A stretch of DNA of 64,000 nucleotides from Neobacillus cucumis (GCF_016107705.1 NZ_JAEHGC010000005.1:124001-188000), one strand, 5' to 3'; shown: positions 52,198 to 63,513, numbered from the stretch's first letter. Made by a program: numbers and translations. Notes: generated by a model not told the origin, from the sequence alone.

Positions 52198-53358
52198 ATG
52201 AATATCCATGAGTATCAGGGGAAAGAAATCCTCAGAAAATATGGGGTAGCAGTTCCAAATGGTAAAGTGGCATTCACAGTTGAAGAAGCGGTGGAAGCTG
52301 CAAAAGAACTAGGCACACAAGTATGTGTGGTAAAAGCGCAAATCCATGCTGGCGGACGGGGTAAAGCTGGCGGTGTTAAAGTGGCAAAAAACCTTGATGA
52401 AGTTCGTACATATGCAAACGAAATTCTTGGTAAAACCTTAGTTACACACCAAACAGGCCCAGAAGGTAAGGAAGTAAAACGCTTGCTTATCGAAGAAGGC
52501 TGCGATATTAAAAAAGAATACTATGTTGGTCTAGTATTAGACCGTGCAACTTCCCGTGTTGTCTTAATGGCATCTGAAGAAGGCGGAACAGAAATTGAAG
52601 AGGTTGCAGAAAAAACTCCTGAGAAAATTTTTAAAGAAGTGATCGACCCGGTTCTTGGATTAATGCCTTTCCAAGCACGCCGTATCGCATTCAATATCAA
52701 TATTCCAAAAGAATTAGTCAATCAAGCTGTAAAGTTTATGACAGGTCTTTACAGTGCTTTTGTTGAAAAGGATTGCTCAATTGCTGAAATCAATCCGTTA
52801 GTCGTAACAGGTGACGGAAAAGTTATGGCGCTAGATGCTAAATTAAACTTCGACTCTAATGCACTATACCGCCAGAAAGATGTTTTAGAATATCGTGACC
52901 TTGAAGAGGAAGATACAAAAGAAATCGAAGCTTCTAAATACGATTTAAGCTATATTGCACTTGATGGAAACATCGGCTGTATGGTTAACGGTGCCGGTCT
53001 TGCAATGGCAACAATGGATATCGTTAAGCATTATGGCGGAGATCCTGCTAACTTCCTTGATGTTGGCGGCGGTGCAACTGCTGAAAAGGTAACGGAAGCA
53101 TTCAAAATTATCCTTTCTGATCCAAACGTAAAAGGTATTTTTGTTAATATCTTTGGTGGAATCATGAAGTGTGATGTTATTGCCGAGGGTGTTGTCGAGG
53201 CAGCTAAACAAGTTGGACTTTCTATTCCGCTAGTTGTTCGTTTAGAAGGAACAAATGTTGAGTTAGGTAAGAAAATCCTTGCTGAGTCTGGCCTTAACAT
53301 TACTGCTGCTGAATCCATGGCAGATGGAGCACAAAAAATCGTTTCATTAGTGAAATAG
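52198..53358 (+). CDS. sucC: succinyl-CoA synthetase beta subunit (ADP-forming)
   Basis: TCA-cycle enzyme making succinate and ATP from succinyl-CoA. The start at 52198 ([16 protein letters not shown]) has AGGAGG ahead; the open frame back to 52120 covers promoter DNA. Length 386 residues. ATP-grasp domain with [18 protein letters not shown] (about 43); C-terminal ligase domain with [10 protein letters not shown] (about 318). Codons are highly biased, as for abundant proteins. Followed by sucD after 23 bases. Confidence 0.98.
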   Translation: MNIHEYQGKEILRKYGVAVPNGKVAFTVEEAVEAAKELGTQVCVVKAQIHAGGRGKAGGVKVAKNLDEVRTYANEILGKTLVTHQTGPEGKEVKRLLIEEGCDIKKEYYVGLVLDRATSRVVLMASEEGGTEIEEVAEKTPEKIFKEVIDPVLGLMPFQARRIAFNINIPKELVNQAVKFMTGLYSAFVEKDCSIAEINPLVVTGDGKVMALDAKLNFDSNALYRQKDVLEYRDLEEEDTKEIEASKYDLSYIALDGNIGCMVNGAGLAMATMDIVKHYGGDPANFLDVGGGATAEKVTEAFKIILSDPNVKGIFVNIFGGIMKCDVIAEGVVEAAKQVGLSIPLVVRLEGTNVELGKKILAESGLNITAAESMADGAQKIVSLVK

Positions 53359-53381
53359 GATCTTAAGAAAGGGGAATTAAC

Positions 53382-54284
53382 GTGAGCGTTTTTATTAATA
53401 AAGATACCAAAGTAATTGTTCAAGGGATTACAGGTGGAACTGCCCGTTTCCACACAAAACAAATGCTTGAATATGGTACAAAAATCGTTGGGGGTACCTC
53501 TCCTGGTAAAGGTGGACAAGAGGTAGAAGGCGTACCTGTTTTTAATACAGTAAAAGAAGCTGTTGAAGCTACTGGTGCTACTGCTTCAGTAATTTACGTT
53601 CCTGCGCCATTTGCAGCAGATTCTATTATTGAGGCTGTTGATGCCGAATTGGATCTTGCTATTTGTATTACTGAACATATTCCAGTACTGGATATGGTAA
53701 AAGTTAAACGTTATATGGAAGGCAAGAAAACTCGCTTAGTTGGACCTAACTGTCCTGGTGTTATTACGGCTGATGAGTGTAAAATTGGAATCATGCCTGG
53801 ATACATTCACACAAAAGGCCATGTTGGTGTTGTTTCCCGTTCCGGAACATTAACATATGAAGCAGTTCATCAATTAACACAAGCAGGTATCGGTCAAACA
53901 ACAGCTGTTGGTATTGGTGGAGACCCTGTAAATGGAACAAACTTTATCGACGTATTAAAAGCGTTTAATGAAGACCCTGAAACTTATGCTGTAATCATGA
54001 TTGGTGAAATCGGCGGTACAGCAGAAGAAGAAGCGGCTCAATGGGTAAAAGCTAACATGACAAAACCAGTTGTCGGCTTCATCGGCGGCCGTACTGCACC
54101 TCCAGGAAAGCGTATGGGCCATGCTGGCGCCATCATTTCAGGTGGTAAAGGTACTGCTGATGAAAAAATCCGTGTCATGAACGAATGCGGCATCAAAGTT
54201 GCTGACACTCCTTCCGTAATGGGAGAAACATTAATCGAAGCATTAAAAGAACAAGGCTTATACGAAAAGTGTAAAACTCACTAA
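53382..54284 (+). CDS. sucD: succinyl-CoA synthetase alpha subunit
   Basis: CoA-binding and phosphohistidine subunit. GTG start with AAAGGGGAA ahead. Length 300 residues. N-terminal CoA site [15 protein letters not shown] (about 14); active-site His in the C-terminal [20 protein letters not shown] (about 240-255). Same codon bias as sucC. Confidence 0.98.
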   Translation: MSVFINKDTKVIVQGITGGTARFHTKQMLEYGTKIVGGTSPGKGGQEVEGVPVFNTVKEAVEATGATASVIYVPAPFAADSIIEAVDAELDLAICITEHIPVLDMVKVKRYMEGKKTRLVGPNCPGVITADECKIGIMPGYIHTKGHVGVVSRSGTLTYEAVHQLTQAGIGQTTAVGIGGDPVNGTNFIDVLKAFNEDPETYAVIMIGEIGGTAEEEAAQWVKANMTKPVVGFIGGRTAPPGKRMGHAGAIISGGKGTADEKIRVMNECGIKVADTPSVMGETLIEALKEQGLYEKCKTH

Positions 54285-54307
54285 GAATTCATCTTAGACC
54301 AACAGAT

Positions 54308-54337
54308 AGTCCCTCATATCTTGAGGGGCTATTTCTA
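54308..54337 (+). terminator. terminator after sucD
   Basis: Stem TAGTCCCTC / GAGGGGCTA followed by TTTCT. Confidence 0.78.
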
Positions 54338-54370
54338 CTGTTTTGAAAATTTTATAGGGAGGGTCCTATT

Positions 54371-55261
54371 TTGGACGATTTTAAAGAAAAATTAATCCAC
54401 TTGCTCCATTACCCCAATATTTCCTGGAATGCCGTATATCAAATGTTGAAAAAAGATCCCACACTTCATTCACTTTATCACCTGCATCCACAATTACCTC
54501 AACAAAAATCTTCATTTCTACCCTTAAATACCTTTCAAGATACGGGTCAAACTTCCTTTCTAACTTACCAATCTGAAATCATTCATGAACAAATTCGCCA
54601 ATATAAAACAAATGAAATTATTGTAATTTCGATTTTTGACAAAGAATACCCAGCTGTATTAAAGGAAATTTATCAGCCTCCTTGGGCATTATTTGCAAAA
54701 GGAGATATATCGTTGTTGGATAAGGAACCAAAGCTAGCGGTGGTAGGATCTAGGCAGGCTACACTCTACGGAAAAAATGCAATCAGGCTTATATTTCCAA
54801 AATTAATCGATGACGAGGTACTCATTGTCAGTGGTCTTGCCAAAGGAATAGATGCACTGGCCCATGACACTGCTATCAAAAATGGAGGAAAGACAATTGG
54901 TGTGATTGCAGGGGGAATATATCATATCTATCCTAAGGAAAATATGAACCTGGCATTAGAAATGATGAAAAATCAATTGATTATTTCAGAATATCCACCG
55001 GATACGAAGCCGCTTAAATGGCATTTTCCGGCACGGAATCGAATCATCAGCGGTCTTTCAAAGGGCACCTTTATAATAGAAGCTAAACGTAAAAGCGGGT
55101 CGCTAATAACGGCAAATTACGCAGTAAATGAGGGGAGGGAGGTGTTTTCACTTCCGGGAAGCATATTTAATCCATTTTCAAGTGGGACGAACGATTTAAT
55201 CCAGCAAGGGGCAAAGCTAGTAACGAGTGCAGAAGATATTTTAGAAGAACTGAAATCATAA
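54371..55261 (+). CDS. dprA: DNA processing protein DprA (Smf)
   Basis: Loads RecA on incoming single-stranded DNA during transformation. TTG start at 54371 with AGGGAGGGTCC ahead. Length 296 residues. Rossmann-like core with AVVGSRQATLYG (about 122), SGLAKGIDALAHDTA (about 155), PARNRIISGLSKGTFIIEA (about 219) and GSLITANYAVNEGREVF. The short N-terminal helical domain matches Bacillus Smf rather than the longer SAM-domain form. Confidence 0.96.
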   Translation: MDDFKEKLIHLLHYPNISWNAVYQMLKKDPTLHSLYHLHPQLPQQKSSFLPLNTFQDTGQTSFLTYQSEIIHEQIRQYKTNEIIVISIFDKEYPAVLKEIYQPPWALFAKGDISLLDKEPKLAVVGSRQATLYGKNAIRLIFPKLIDDEVLIVSGLAKGIDALAHDTAIKNGGKTIGVIAGGIYHIYPKENMNLALEMMKNQLIISEYPPDTKPLKWHFPARNRIISGLSKGTFIIEAKRKSGSLITANYAVNEGREVFSLPGSIFNPFSSGTNDLIQQGAKLVTSAEDILEELKS

Positions 55262-55412
55262 ATCATATTTTATAAAAATTAAGCAAATAATGAATAAAAA
55301 ATAAAAATTATAGAAGGTTTTTTCGCATTTTTTGGAGAAATAAGCTTAAATAACTTGAAATTATTTCTAATCTGTTATACATTTTCCAACAGATGATTCG
55401 ATAGGAAAAAGA

Positions 55413-55440
55413 GGCCGTTTCAGGTGAAAACGGTTTCTTT
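55413..55440 (+). terminator. terminator in the dprA-topA gap
   Basis: Stem CCGTTT / AAACGG with a seven-base loop, followed by TTTCTTT. Confidence 0.72.
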
Positions 55441-55454
55441 ATATGACATGTTCA

Positions 55455-55484
55455 TTGACAAGAATAAGGAATATGTTCAATAAT
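55455..55484 (+). promoter_or_regulatory. candidate promoter of topA
   Basis: Perfect TTGACA (55455-55460), 18 bases, AATAAT (55479-55484). The predicted leader to topA is unusually long. Confidence 0.5.
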
Positions 55485-55724
55485 AATGGATATTTTGATA
55501 TTTAATTTTCATTTTAAGCATAATTTGAATATCAAGGAATAATATTGTCGATAAATCGAAAACTTTGGGATAAGTCATTTTTGTAAAGTATTTTTCCAGT
55601 CCATATTTTTAATATTGGAATAAAAGGAAAGCTTGTCAAATTGTAAGCATCTTAGAAACAGGCTAAAAGCCCGCTTCAAGGCGCTTCCACATTTCTTCTA
55701 TCCCTCTTAAGGAGGATTACCTAA

Positions 55725-57803
55725 ATGTCTGAGTATCTTGTAATCGTAGAATCGCCAGCAAAAGCGAAAACGATTGAACGTTATCTAGGAAATAAATATA
55801 AAGTAAAAGCATCAATGGGGCATGTCCGCGACCTTCCAAGGAGCCAAATGGGTGTAGATGTTGAAAAAAGCTTTGAACCAAAATATATTACAATTCGGGG
55901 AAAAGGGCCAGTTCTTAAGGAATTAAAAACAGCTGCTAAAAAAGCAAAAAAAATCTTTCTGGCAGCTGACCCCGATCGCGAAGGGGAAGCCATTGCCTGG
56001 CATCTTGCCCATAGCTTGGACGTTGATATTCATTCTGACTGCCGCGTTGTCTTCAATGAAATTACAAAGGATGCAATAAAGGAATCCTTTAAGCATCCAA
56101 GGCCAATTAATATGGATCTTGTTGATGCGCAGCAGGCGAGAAGAATTCTTGATCGTTTAGTTGGTTATAATATCAGCCCGCTTCTTTGGAAAAAGGTCAA
56201 AAAAGGGTTAAGCGCAGGCAGGGTTCAATCGGTTGCCGTTCGACTGATTATTGACCGGGAAAAAGAAATTCAAGCTTTTGTTCCCGAAGAATATTGGACG
56301 ATTGAAGGAGAAGTAGTAAAAGGAAAAAACCAATTCCGTGCAGCGTTCCATACAATTTTAGGAGAGAATAAAGAAGAATTACGTTCAGAAGAAGATGTTC
56401 AGAATGTCTTAAAGCTGATGGAAGGGAATCAATTTACAGTAACCGCTGTCACAAAGAAGGAGCGGAAAAGAAATCCTGCTCCTCCATTTATTACCTCATC
56501 CTTGCAGCAAGAAGCAGCGAGGAAACTTAATTTCCGCGCAAAGAAAACCATGATGCTTGCGCAGCAGTTATATGAGGGGATTGAGCTGGGAAAAGAAGGA
56601 ACAGTCGGTCTCATTACCTATATGAGAACAGACTCAACCCGTATTTCGGAGGTTGCTCAGAAAGAGGCAGCAGAGTACATTCAAAATCAATACGGTGTGG
56701 AATATTTAAAAGAAGAACAAAGAAAAGACAAAAAACAAACCGGTGCGCAAGATGCTCATGAAGCTATTCGACCTACGAGTACTTTCAGAGATCCGAACAG
56801 TTTAAAGGAATTTTTGTCGAGAGACCAGTTACGGTTGTATAAATTAATTTGGGAGCGCTTTTTAGCAAGTCAAATGGCACAGGCTGTAATGGATACAATG
56901 AGTGTGGATTTGCAAAACGGAAAAGTTATCTTCCGCGCAACAGGTTCAAAGATAAAATTCCCTGGTTTTATGAAGGTCTATGTTGAGGGTAGTGATGATC
57001 AAGTAGAAGAAAGGGATAATATGCTGCCAGATTTAAAAGAGGGCGATGAAGTATTCCAAAAGGATATTGAACCGAAGCAGCACTTTACACAACCTCCGCC
57101 AAGATATACGGAAGCAAGGCTCGTCAAAACTCTTGAAGAATTAGGGATTGGTCGTCCATCTACCTATGCGCCAACATTGGATACGATTCAAAAAAGAGGA
57201 TATGTTGCCCTCGATAATAAACGATTCATTCCGACTGAGCTTGGAGAAATTATTCATGAATTGATCCTTGAATTCTTTCCTGATATTTTGGATGTTGAAT
57301 TTACAGCTAAGATGGAGCAGGGATTAGATAATGTAGAAGATGGCAAAATCCGCTGGGTGGAAATTATTGATGAATTTTACAAAGACTTTGAGACACATTT
57401 AGAGAAAGCCGAAAAGGAAATGCAATCGGTTGAAATAAAAGATGAGCCTGCAGGTGAGGATTGCGAAAACTGTGGAAGTCCAATGGTATTTAAAATGGGA
57501 CGATACGGAAAATTTATGGCCTGCAGTAATTTCCCGGATTGCCGAAATACAAAACCAATCGTAAAGGAAATCGGGGTTACCTGCCCGAATTGTAAAGAGG
57601 GCGCCATAATTGAAAGAAAAAGTAAGAAAAAACGCCTTTTCTATGGATGCGACCGCTTCCCTGAATGTGATTTCATTTCATGGGATAAACCATTGCCAAG
57701 AAACTGTCCGAAATGCGATTCGTATCTGGTTGAAAAGAAATTAAAAAAAGGCGTTCAAGTACAGTGTCCGAAATGCGATTACAAGGAAGAGCAGCAAAGC
57801 TAA
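55725..57803 (+). CDS. topA: DNA topoisomerase I
   Basis: Type IA enzyme relaxing negative supercoils. Length 692 residues. TOPRIM domain at the start ([33 protein letters not shown] about 82). Active-site Tyr in [13 protein letters not shown] (about 304). Three C-terminal zinc ribbons with paired cysteines: [10 protein letters not shown]...CSNFPDC, CPNCKEG...CDRFPEC, and CPKCDSY...CPKCDY. AAGGAGG ribosome site. Confidence 0.98.
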   Translation: MSEYLVIVESPAKAKTIERYLGNKYKVKASMGHVRDLPRSQMGVDVEKSFEPKYITIRGKGPVLKELKTAAKKAKKIFLAADPDREGEAIAWHLAHSLDVDIHSDCRVVFNEITKDAIKESFKHPRPINMDLVDAQQARRILDRLVGYNISPLLWKKVKKGLSAGRVQSVAVRLIIDREKEIQAFVPEEYWTIEGEVVKGKNQFRAAFHTILGENKEELRSEEDVQNVLKLMEGNQFTVTAVTKKERKRNPAPPFITSSLQQEAARKLNFRAKKTMMLAQQLYEGIELGKEGTVGLITYMRTDSTRISEVAQKEAAEYIQNQYGVEYLKEEQRKDKKQTGAQDAHEAIRPTSTFRDPNSLKEFLSRDQLRLYKLIWERFLASQMAQAVMDTMSVDLQNGKVIFRATGSKIKFPGFMKVYVEGSDDQVEERDNMLPDLKEGDEVFQKDIEPKQHFTQPPPRYTEARLVKTLEELGIGRPSTYAPTLDTIQKRGYVALDNKRFIPTELGEIIHELILEFFPDILDVEFTAKMEQGLDNVEDGKIRWVEIIDEFYKDFETHLEKAEKEMQSVEIKDEPAGEDCENCGSPMVFKMGRYGKFMACSNFPDCRNTKPIVKEIGVTCPNCKEGAIIERKSKKKRLFYGCDRFPECDFISWDKPLPRNCPKCDSYLVEKKLKKGVQVQCPKCDYKEEQQS

Positions 57804-57830
57804 GAGTGGGCGGATGCCTACTCTTTTTTC
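57803..57830 (+). terminator. terminator after topA
   Basis: Stem AGAGTGGGC / GCCTACTCT with a short loop followed by TTTTT; it starts at the last base of the topA stop codon. Confidence 0.8.
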
Positions 57831-57970
57831 TTCTTTTTAAAAATATTTTAAACCAAAAAACTTTTTTGTTTTTGAAACGTATAGTAAAATGCAAGTTGGA
57901 CTAAATTGAGGGAAAAGTATAGTATAGATGTTTGGTTACATAATTAAGAAAGTGGTCTAGGAGGACATTC

Positions 57971-59278
57971 ATGAAAGAAATGACAGTTAATGTTATTGGA
58001 GCAGGACTTGCCGGCAGTGAAGCAGCCTGGCAAATTGCGAAACGAGGAATTAAAGTTCACCTTTATGAAATGCGGCCTGTTAAGCAAACTCCTGCTCATC
58101 ATACAGATAAATTTGCAGAATTGGTCTGCAGTAATTCCTTGAGGGCAAACACCTTAACAAATGCTGTTGGTGTGTTAAAGGAAGAAATGCGAAAGCTTGA
58201 TTCCGTCATTATCGCGGCAGCGGATGCCTGCTCAGTTCCTGCTGGTGGTGCTTTGGCAGTTGATCGGCATGAATTCGCGGCAAAAGTAACAAACTTGGTT
58301 AAAAATCATGAAAATGTTACGGTCATTAATGAGGAAGTAACTAAAATTCCTGAAGGACCGACAGTAATTGCAACGGGACCGCTGACAAGTCCTGAACTTT
58401 CAGCGCAGTTAAAGAATTTAACAGGTGAAGAATATCTTTATTTCTATGATGCTGCAGCACCAATTATTGAAAAAGAAAGCATTGACTTGGATAAGGTATA
58501 TTTAAAATCCCGTTACGATAAGGGAGAAGCAGCGTATTTAAATTGTCCGATGACAGAGGAAGAATTTAACCGATTCTATGAAGCATTAATTTCTGCTGAA
58601 ACCGTTCCATTAAAAGAATTTGAGAAGGAAATTTTTTTCGAAGGCTGTATGCCAATTGAAGTAATGGCGGCTAGGGGAAAGAAAACGATGCTCTTTGGCC
58701 CTTTAAAGCCAGTTGGTTTAGAAGACCCGAAAACAGGGAAAAGACCTTTTGCAGTTATTCAGCTAAGGCAGGATGATGCGGCAGGAACATTATTTAATAT
58801 TGTTGGATTTCAAACTCACTTAAAATGGGGTGCACAAAAAGAGGTGCTCAGCCTTATACCGGGGCTTGAAAATGCTGAAATTATTCGTTATGGAGTTATG
58901 CACCGGAATACATTTATTAATTCCCCTAAGGTTTTGAGAGCCACCTATCAATTCCGTGAGCGGGAGGATTTATTTTTTGCAGGGCAAATGACCGGGGTGG
59001 AAGGATATGTTGAATCAGCAGCTAGCGGATTAATTGCCGGAATCAACGCATCCCGCTTAGTTGAAGGGAAAGAAACGTTGGAGTTTCCTGGTGAAACCGC
59101 AATTGGAAGTATGGCACACTATATTACCACCACGAATGCGAAAAATTTCCAACCGATGAATGCAAATTTTGGACTTTTTCCTGAATTACCTGTCAAAATT
59201 AAGGGGAAACAAGAGAGAAATTTACAGCATGCAAATAGAGCGCTAGAAACAATTCAGAACTTTATGAAAGTTTTGTAA
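57971..59278 (+). CDS. trmFO: methylenetetrahydrofolate-tRNA (uracil-5-)-methyltransferase
   Basis: Folate/FAD enzyme making m5U54 in tRNA (formerly gid). Length 435 residues. N-terminal FAD loop [13 protein letters not shown] (about 8-20), [18 protein letters not shown] (about 52), and cysteine motif [13 protein letters not shown] (about 223). AGGAGGACA ribosome site. In B. subtilis the next gene is xerC/codV; here only a remnant follows. Confidence 0.98.
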   Translation: MKEMTVNVIGAGLAGSEAAWQIAKRGIKVHLYEMRPVKQTPAHHTDKFAELVCSNSLRANTLTNAVGVLKEEMRKLDSVIIAAADACSVPAGGALAVDRHEFAAKVTNLVKNHENVTVINEEVTKIPEGPTVIATGPLTSPELSAQLKNLTGEEYLYFYDAAAPIIEKESIDLDKVYLKSRYDKGEAAYLNCPMTEEEFNRFYEALISAETVPLKEFEKEIFFEGCMPIEVMAARGKKTMLFGPLKPVGLEDPKTGKRPFAVIQLRQDDAAGTLFNIVGFQTHLKWGAQKEVLSLIPGLENAEIIRYGVMHRNTFINSPKVLRATYQFREREDLFFAGQMTGVEGYVESAASGLIAGINASRLVEGKETLEFPGETAIGSMAHYITTTNAKNFQPMNANFGLFPELPVKIKGKQERNLQHANRALETIQNFMKVL

Positions 59279-59284
59279 AATTCC

Positions 59285-59313
59285 TTGCAAGGCTTATGGA
59301 AGTATGTTACGAT
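59285..59313 (+). promoter_or_regulatory. promoter before the xerC remnant, probably serving hslVU-codY
   Basis: TTGCAA (59285-59290), 17 bases, TACGAT (59308-59313), directly after trmFO. An inverted repeat GCAAGGC (59287-59293) / GCCTTGC (59321-59327) brackets the -10 region and could be an operator or simple hairpin. Confidence 0.6.
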
Positions 59314-59338
59314 TTAGTAGGCCTTGCTTGCTGGAAGC

Positions 59339-59461
59339 ATGATAAATGTGAATGTTTTATTAACATTCTATCTCGATTATTTACAAATAGAGAAGAATTA
59401 CTCAAAATATAGAATTGAACATTTTCAACATGATTTTAGTACATTTATTGTTCACGTTTGA
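59339..59461 (+). pseudogene. xerC: N-terminal remnant of tyrosine recombinase XerC (CodV)
   Basis: A 40-codon open frame at the exact place of xerC/codV in related genomes. The segment YLDYLQIEKNYSKYRIEHF aligns by eye with the first helices of the Bacillus XerC core-binding domain (YLQIEKNYSQYTI in B. subtilis, from memory). It ends in TGA after FIVHV, where the intact protein continues for about 260 more residues. No catalytic domain (Arg, HxxR, Tyr) occurs before hslV, which starts 77 bases later, so most of the gene has been deleted. Whether the 40-residue peptide is translated is unknown; the ribosome site is weak. Confidence 0.88.
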
Positions 59462-59538
59462 ACAAGGAGTTCACGATGCTTTTTCATTGTTGGGTTAATC
59501 GGAAAAAAGAAAACTCCAAAAGAGGAGGGTTTTAATTA

Positions 59539-60081
59539 ATGGAGCAATTTCATGCTACTACGATTTTTGCGGTTCACCATAAAGGTGAATGTTCGATGTC
59601 AGGTGATGGGCAAGTCACATTTGGAAATGCGGTTGTAATGAAGCACACAGCAAGAAAAGTGAGAAAGATTTTTAATGGCAGAGTATTGGCCGGTTTTGCT
59701 GGATCTGTTGCGGATGCTTTTACATTGTTTGAGTTATTTGAAGGTAAACTTGAAGAATATAATGGAAACCTTCAAAGAGCGGCAGTTGAACTTGCTAAGG
59801 AATGGCGCAGCGATAAAATGCTGCGAAAGCTCGAAGCGATGCTGATTGTTATGAATCGAGAAAGCTTGCTGCTTGTTTCCGGAACAGGAGAAGTCATTGA
59901 GCCAGATGATGGTATACTTGCGATTGGTTCCGGCGGCAATTATGCCTTAGCTGCGGGGCGCTCTTTAAAGAAATACTCAGGGGATCATTTATCTGCTAAA
60001 GAAATTGCTAAAGCTTCTTTAGAAATAGCTGCTGAAATATGTGTGTATACGAATCACAATATTATTGTGGAAGAGCTATAA
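59539..60081 (+). CDS. hslV: ATP-dependent protease peptidase subunit HslV (ClpQ)
   Basis: Proteasome-like peptidase that forms a dodecamer with HslU caps. ATG at 59539 with AGAGGAGGG ahead. Length 180 residues. [22 protein letters not shown] and [14 protein letters not shown] are conserved. The N-terminus [12 protein letters not shown] lacks the serine directly after Met that is reported as nucleophile in B. subtilis ClpQ, so the Thr of the ATT segment is the likely nucleophile after propeptide removal, as in most HslV proteins. Confidence 0.97.
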   Translation: MEQFHATTIFAVHHKGECSMSGDGQVTFGNAVVMKHTARKVRKIFNGRVLAGFAGSVADAFTLFELFEGKLEEYNGNLQRAAVELAKEWRSDKMLRKLEAMLIVMNRESLLLVSGTGEVIEPDDGILAIGSGGNYALAAGRSLKKYSGDHLSAKEIAKASLEIAAEICVYTNHNIIVEEL

Positions 60082-60101
60082 CGGGAAGGGAGTCCTAATC
60101 A

Positions 60102-61508
60102 ATGGGAAAAACAACAAATTTAACCCCGCGCCAAATCGTAGAGAGACTTGACCAATATATTATTGGGCAGAAGGATGCGAAGAAAGCTGTAGCTGTTGCA
60201 CTTAGGAATCGATATAGAAGAGGCTTGTTAACCGAAAAATTACGGGATGAAATTATTCCGAAAAATATTTTAATGATTGGACCTACTGGTGTTGGTAAAA
60301 CAGAAATAGCTCGCAGGATTGCTAAGCTAGTCGGGGCTCCTTTTATTAAGGTTGAGGCAACCAAATTCACTGAGGTGGGCTATGTTGGCCGTGATGTAGA
60401 ATCTATGGTCCGTGATTTAGTGGAAACTTCTGTTCGGTTGGTGAAAGAAGAAAGAATGCTTAACGTTAAGGAACGGGCAGAGGAAAATGCAAACAGCAGA
60501 CTTGTAGACCTGCTTGTACCGTCAGCAAAGAAGACAGCCGGTTATAAAAATCCGCTTGAAATGTTATTTGGCGGTGGAAACTCCCAAAGTGAACAAGAAT
60601 CACCGCAAACGGATGATTATTCGATTAACGAAAAGCGAAAGATTGTTAAGGAAAAGTTGGCATTAGGTCAACTAGAGGATGAAATTGTTTCTGTTGAAGT
60701 GGAAGAGCAGGCCCCATCCATGTTTGATATGCTTCAAGGCTCTGGGATTGAACAAATGGGAATGAATATGCAGGATGCCTTGAGCAGTTTTATGCCAAAG
60801 AAACGGAAAAAAAGAAAATTAACTGTCCGTGAAGCTAGAAAAGTATTAACGAGTGAAGAAGCCCAAAAGTTAATTGATATGGATGAAGTAACCTCAGAGG
60901 CGGTTTACAGAGCAGAACAAAATGGCATCATTTTTATTGATGAAATCGATAAAATTGCAAGTAAGAATTCTGGTGGATCATCAGCAGATGTTTCTCGTGA
61001 AGGGGTTCAAAGAGATATTTTACCTGTTGTCGAAGGGTCAACGGTGGTAACCAAATATGGTTCGGTTAAAACGGATCATGTCTTGTTTATTGCAGCAGGG
61101 GCCTTCCATATGGCAAAACCTTCTGATTTAATTCCGGAATTGCAAGGCCGTTTCCCGATTCGGGTAGAATTAACAAAATTAAATGTAGAGGATTTCTTCA
61201 GGATTCTTATTGAGCCTGATAATGCCCTTATCAAGCAATATCAAGCATTATTGGAAACAGAAGGTATACAAATTGAATTTTCTGACGATGCTATTCGTAG
61301 AATCGCTGAAGTAGCTTTTGAAGTAAATCAAAATACAGATAATATTGGTGCAAGACGACTCCACACCATATTAGAGAAGCTTTTGGAGGATTTATCCTTC
61401 GAAGCCCCTGATATTACAATGGAGAAAATTACGATTACGCCGCAATATGTCGACGATAAACTCGGAGCTATCTCAAAAAATAAGGACTTAAGTCAATTTA
61501 TTCTTTAA
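60102..61508 (+). CDS. hslU: ATP-dependent protease ATPase subunit HslU (ClpY)
   Basis: AAA+ unfoldase partner of HslV. Length 468 residues. Walker [13 protein letters not shown] (about 63), pore motif region [17 protein letters not shown] domain about 110-245, Walker [12 protein letters not shown] (about 275), sensor arginines in [17 protein letters not shown] (about 405). C-terminal tail LSQFIL inserts into HslV. Lies 20 bases after hslV. Confidence 0.98.
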   Translation: MGKTTNLTPRQIVERLDQYIIGQKDAKKAVAVALRNRYRRGLLTEKLRDEIIPKNILMIGPTGVGKTEIARRIAKLVGAPFIKVEATKFTEVGYVGRDVESMVRDLVETSVRLVKEERMLNVKERAEENANSRLVDLLVPSAKKTAGYKNPLEMLFGGGNSQSEQESPQTDDYSINEKRKIVKEKLALGQLEDEIVSVEVEEQAPSMFDMLQGSGIEQMGMNMQDALSSFMPKKRKKRKLTVREARKVLTSEEAQKLIDMDEVTSEAVYRAEQNGIIFIDEIDKIASKNSGGSSADVSREGVQRDILPVVEGSTVVTKYGSVKTDHVLFIAAGAFHMAKPSDLIPELQGRFPIRVELTKLNVEDFFRILIEPDNALIKQYQALLETEGIQIEFSDDAIRRIAEVAFEVNQNTDNIGARRLHTILEKLLEDLSFEAPDITMEKITITPQYVDDKLGAISKNKDLSQFIL

Positions 61509-61623
61509 AAGAGGGTGTTACCAGCTCTTTCTTATGGGGAAACATTATAAACACCTAATATTCAAAAGATGATTGTCACATAAAATTTAATATTGGTTGC
61601 AGATCATTAGGAGGAAGAATCAC

Positions 61624-62403
61624 ATGGATTTACTAACAAAAACTAGAAAAATTAATGCGTTATTACAAAAGGCTGCAGGAAAGCCGGTAAACTTTAAAGA
61701 AATGGCTGAAACACTAAGTGAAGTAATTGAGTCAAATATTTATGTTGTTAGCCGTCGGGGTAAATTATTAGGTTTTGCGGTTAATCAGCATTTTGAAAAT
61801 GAACGCATGTCAAAAATGTTGGAAGAGCGTCAATTCCCTGAGGAATATACGAAAGGTTTATTCAATATTCAAGAAACATCTCCAAACCTTGATGTTAATA
61901 GTGAATATACTGCATTTCCAGTTGAAAACAAAGAGCTTTTCCCTGAAGGCTTAACGACTGTTGTTCCGATTATCGGCGGCGGTGAGCGATTAGGAACATT
62001 AATCCTTGCAAGAGTACAGGAACAATTCCTTGACGATGATTTAATTCTTGCAGAGTACGGTGCTACCGTAGTAGGTATGGAAATCCTACGGGAAAAAGCA
62101 GAGGAAATTGAAGAAGAAGCTAGAAGTAAAGCAGTTGTACAAATGGCGATTAGTTCGCTGTCTTATAGTGAACTTGAAGCAATTGAACATATTTTTGAAG
62201 AATTAAACGGTCATGAAGGCTTATTAGTTGCATCAAAAATTGCCGATCGTGTTGGGATTACCCGCTCTGTTATTGTCAATGCATTAAGAAAGCTTGAAAG
62301 CGCAGGCGTAATCGAGTCCCGTTCCCTTGGAATGAAAGGAACGTATATTAAAGTCTTAAATGACAAGTTCTTAGTCGAGCTTGATAAATTAAGATCTAAT
62401 TAA
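61624..62403 (+). CDS. codY: GTP-sensing global transcriptional regulator CodY
   Basis: Repressor/activator of nutrient-limitation genes, bound by branched-chain amino acids and GTP. The start at 61624 ([15 protein letters not shown]) has AGGAGGAAG ahead; the longer frame from 61597 is not conserved. Length 259 residues. GAF domain about 1-155; winged helix-turn-helix about 203-222 ([20 protein letters not shown]). I looked for a CodY box near the operon start and did not find a good one. A partial hairpin lies between hslU and codY. Confidence 0.98.
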   Translation: MDLLTKTRKINALLQKAAGKPVNFKEMAETLSEVIESNIYVVSRRGKLLGFAVNQHFENERMSKMLEERQFPEEYTKGLFNIQETSPNLDVNSEYTAFPVENKELFPEGLTTVVPIIGGGERLGTLILARVQEQFLDDDLILAEYGATVVGMEILREKAEEIEEEARSKAVVQMAISSLSYSELEAIEHIFEELNGHEGLLVASKIADRVGITRSVIVNALRKLESAGVIESRSLGMKGTYIKVLNDKFLVELDKLRSN

Positions 62404-62427
62404 TAAAAAATAAGCTTAAAAAGATAA

Positions 62428-62462
62428 GTCCCCTATTTTAAAAAATAGGGGATTCTATTTTT
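62428..62462 (+). terminator. terminator after codY
   Basis: Stem TCCCCTATTTT / AAAATAGGGGA followed by TTCTATTTTTT. In B. subtilis the flagellar operon starts after codY; here rpsB does. Confidence 0.88.
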
Positions 62463-62474
62463 TGAAACTAGTTC

Positions 62475-62504
62475 TTGATTTGTGTTCTATATTTATGCTA
62501 TATT
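62475..62504 (+). promoter_or_regulatory. promoter of rpsB
   Basis: TTGATT (62475-62480), 18 bases, TATATT (62499-62504) with an extended TG motif one base before the -10. Confidence 0.65.
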
Positions 62505-62526
62505 ATTTCATGGTGTTAATACACAC

Positions 62527-63326
<800 letters not shown>

Positions 63327-63345
63327 TTCTATAGTGCTAACGAAC

Positions 63346-63386
63346 AAAAAGGTGATAAGAGGGAGACCCTTTATCACCTTTTTTTA
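63346..63386 (+). terminator. terminator/attenuator between rpsB and tsf
   Basis: Stem AAAAGGTGATAAGAGGG / CCCTTTATCACCTTTT with a short loop and T-run. It probably lowers tsf relative to rpsB or is partly read through. Confidence 0.85.
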
Positions 63387-63513
63387 AAGAAAATTCAAGT
63401 CTAAACTAGCCTCTTGGAGAACAAACAAAGGTGTAGTTTAAAAAGCAAGAAGGTTTATCTTGGGTTTGATTGGCTAAGATATGAATACATAGTATATAAG
63501 GAGGAAATACATT

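Larger units (their letters stand above)
55262..55724. other. 463-base gap between dprA and topA
   Basis: Very AT-rich. It holds one terminator hairpin (55413-55440) and, right after it, a TTGACA-type promoter (55455-55484). That leaves about 235 bases of untranslated leader before topA. A short GTG frame at 55424-55483 lies across the hairpin and promoter and is not credible. No RNA family was recognised. Confidence 0.7.

Noticed and set aside
55424..55483. Possible 19-residue peptide (GTG start) before topA
   Set aside because: Overlaps the terminator hairpin and the best topA promoter, and has poor initiation context.
59462..59538. C-terminal XerC remnant in the rest of the trmFO-hslV gap
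   Set aside because: Translated in all three forward frames; no HxxR, active-site Tyr or HPRA-like tail was found, only a few ambiguous residues.
61509..61623. CodY self-binding box upstream of codY or in the xerC remnant
   Set aside because: Best 15-base alignments match only about half of the AATTTTCWGAAAATT consensus, which is expected by chance in AT-rich DNA.
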